The position numbers and the translations under genes were made by a program. This document shows, in pieces, positions 15,853-16,361 of a DNA stretch of 16,361 nt. Origin of the DNA: GCA-2693325 sp036343635. GTDB taxonomy: Bacteria; Latescibacterota; UBA2968; UBA8231. Every line of letters begins with the position of its first letter. Within the stretch, counting starts at the first letter, position 1. The notes under the pieces were generated by a model, which ran no database searches, was not told the origin of the DNA, and saw only the letters and a list, made by a program, of their open reading frames with translations. The DNA is taken from NCBI GenBank assembly GCA_036343635.1, contig JAYYVF010000031.1, positions 1-16,361 of the forward strand. The letters are read 5' to 3'.

Positions 15853-16361
15853 ATGTCGATAATCGTTCGATTAGGAATCTCGTTTTCCTTGCTCTTGTTT
15901 ATATCCAATGTGAAGCCTGCCTATTCGCAGGACTACGGGTTGCAACTCGGTACCGTCAAGCGAGGAGGGAAGATTTCCTGGGAACCAACGGGTCCAGGCG
16001 TTCTTTTCGACGCATTAGATCCCAGTGTTCGAAAGTGGTATGTGCCGCAGGAACTGTATAATGAATTTAATTGGCATCAGTGGGAATATTCCAATTATGC
16101 TCGAGAGAATTATCAACGTTATGTATCGACGACGTTAGAAGGTAATTACATATACGACGTCTATGGCAACTTCCTAACACGTGGTTGGCAGATTTTTGAC
16201 TGGCGACAGCAGAACCCACAGCCGTTTGGTTCCCAGTTAAATAGAGACGGTAGATTTGGTTCCTGGTTTTCTAACTTAGTTATCGCTTCCGATCATAAGG
16301 GCCAATATCACTATGCAATAACTGTTGGGAATGAGATACGCACTACGCTTACCCCAATGAC
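15853..16361 (+). CDS. Exported protein, paralogue of B1, N-terminal part only (B2)
   Basis: 169 codons are present and the gene continues past the right edge. ATG 15853 lies 46 bp after the A2 stop and has no Shine-Dalgarno sequence. The start encodes a signal peptide (residues 1-25, cleavage AYS/Q). The mature part aligns with B1 over most of its visible length: RKWYVP, NYARENYQRY, TLEG, YGNFLTRGW, DWRQQNPQPFGS, SNLVIASD and VGNEIRTTLTP match the corresponding B1 segments in order. About 28 of 73 positions are identical by eye over residues 57-128, with one gap. By analogy it should be a large cell-envelope protein. Whether it has the Asp-rich loops and beta-rich C-terminal half cannot be seen here. 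Confidence 0.82.
   Translation, partial: MSIIVRLGISFSLLLFISNVKPAYSQDYGLQLGTVKRGGKISWEPTGPGVLFDALDPSVRKWYVPQELYNEFNWHQWEYSNYARENYQRYVSTTLEGNYIYDVYGNFLTRGWQIFDWRQQNPQPFGSQLNRDGRFGSWFSNLVIASDHKGQYHYAITVGNEIRTTLTPM

Overview
The window is a moderately AT-rich bacterial chromosome segment holding ten protein genes, two of them cut by the window edges. I see no rRNA, tRNA, CRISPR array, transposase or other sign of a mobile element. The gene mix is a phytanoyl-CoA dioxygenase-type oxygenase, an M81/MlrC-type peptidase, and large exported proteins with discoidin-like domains and FlgD-like C-termini carrying ITPNGDG. The exported proteins all have Gln at the predicted +1 position after signal-peptide cleavage. 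Together these suggest a Gram-negative member of, or relative of, the FCB group; Latescibacterota or Poribacteria-like lineages are my guess. This assignment is inference, because no phylogenetic marker gene is present.

Left part (1-3877): the start of an M81-family metallopeptidase gene runs leftward off the window. Divergent from it is a tight three-gene run: an EntS-like MFS transporter, an Fe(II)/2-oxoglutarate oxygenase of the PhyH family, and a second, unrelated MFS transporter. The gaps are 25 and 5 bp, so these three probably form one operon that moves and oxidises a small molecule I cannot identify.

Middle part (3949-8339, all minus strand): acs (acetyl-CoA synthetase), an SDR-family dehydrogenase and moeA (molybdopterin molybdenumtransferase). 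They are separated by gaps of roughly 190-200 bp and look like independent metabolic genes. A strong hairpin lies between the SDR gene and acs, and a possible two-way terminator lies where the MFS gene and acs converge.

Right part (8645-16361, plus strand): this is the least ordinary region. Four consecutive genes encode exported proteins in the order A1-B1-A2-B2. A1 and A2 share discoidin-like regions, a WSxW/SPxPRxYVQ domain and a C-terminal FlgD/gliding-type domain. B1 and B2 share a long, aromatic-rich N-terminal block, and B1 continues into Asp/Asn-rich loops that may bind calcium and a beta-rich C-terminal half. A1/B1 overlap as TAATG and B1/A2 as ATGA, which suggests translational coupling. 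The arrangement reads as a tandemly duplicated two-gene cell-surface module that may continue beyond the window. I do not recognise it as a described system.
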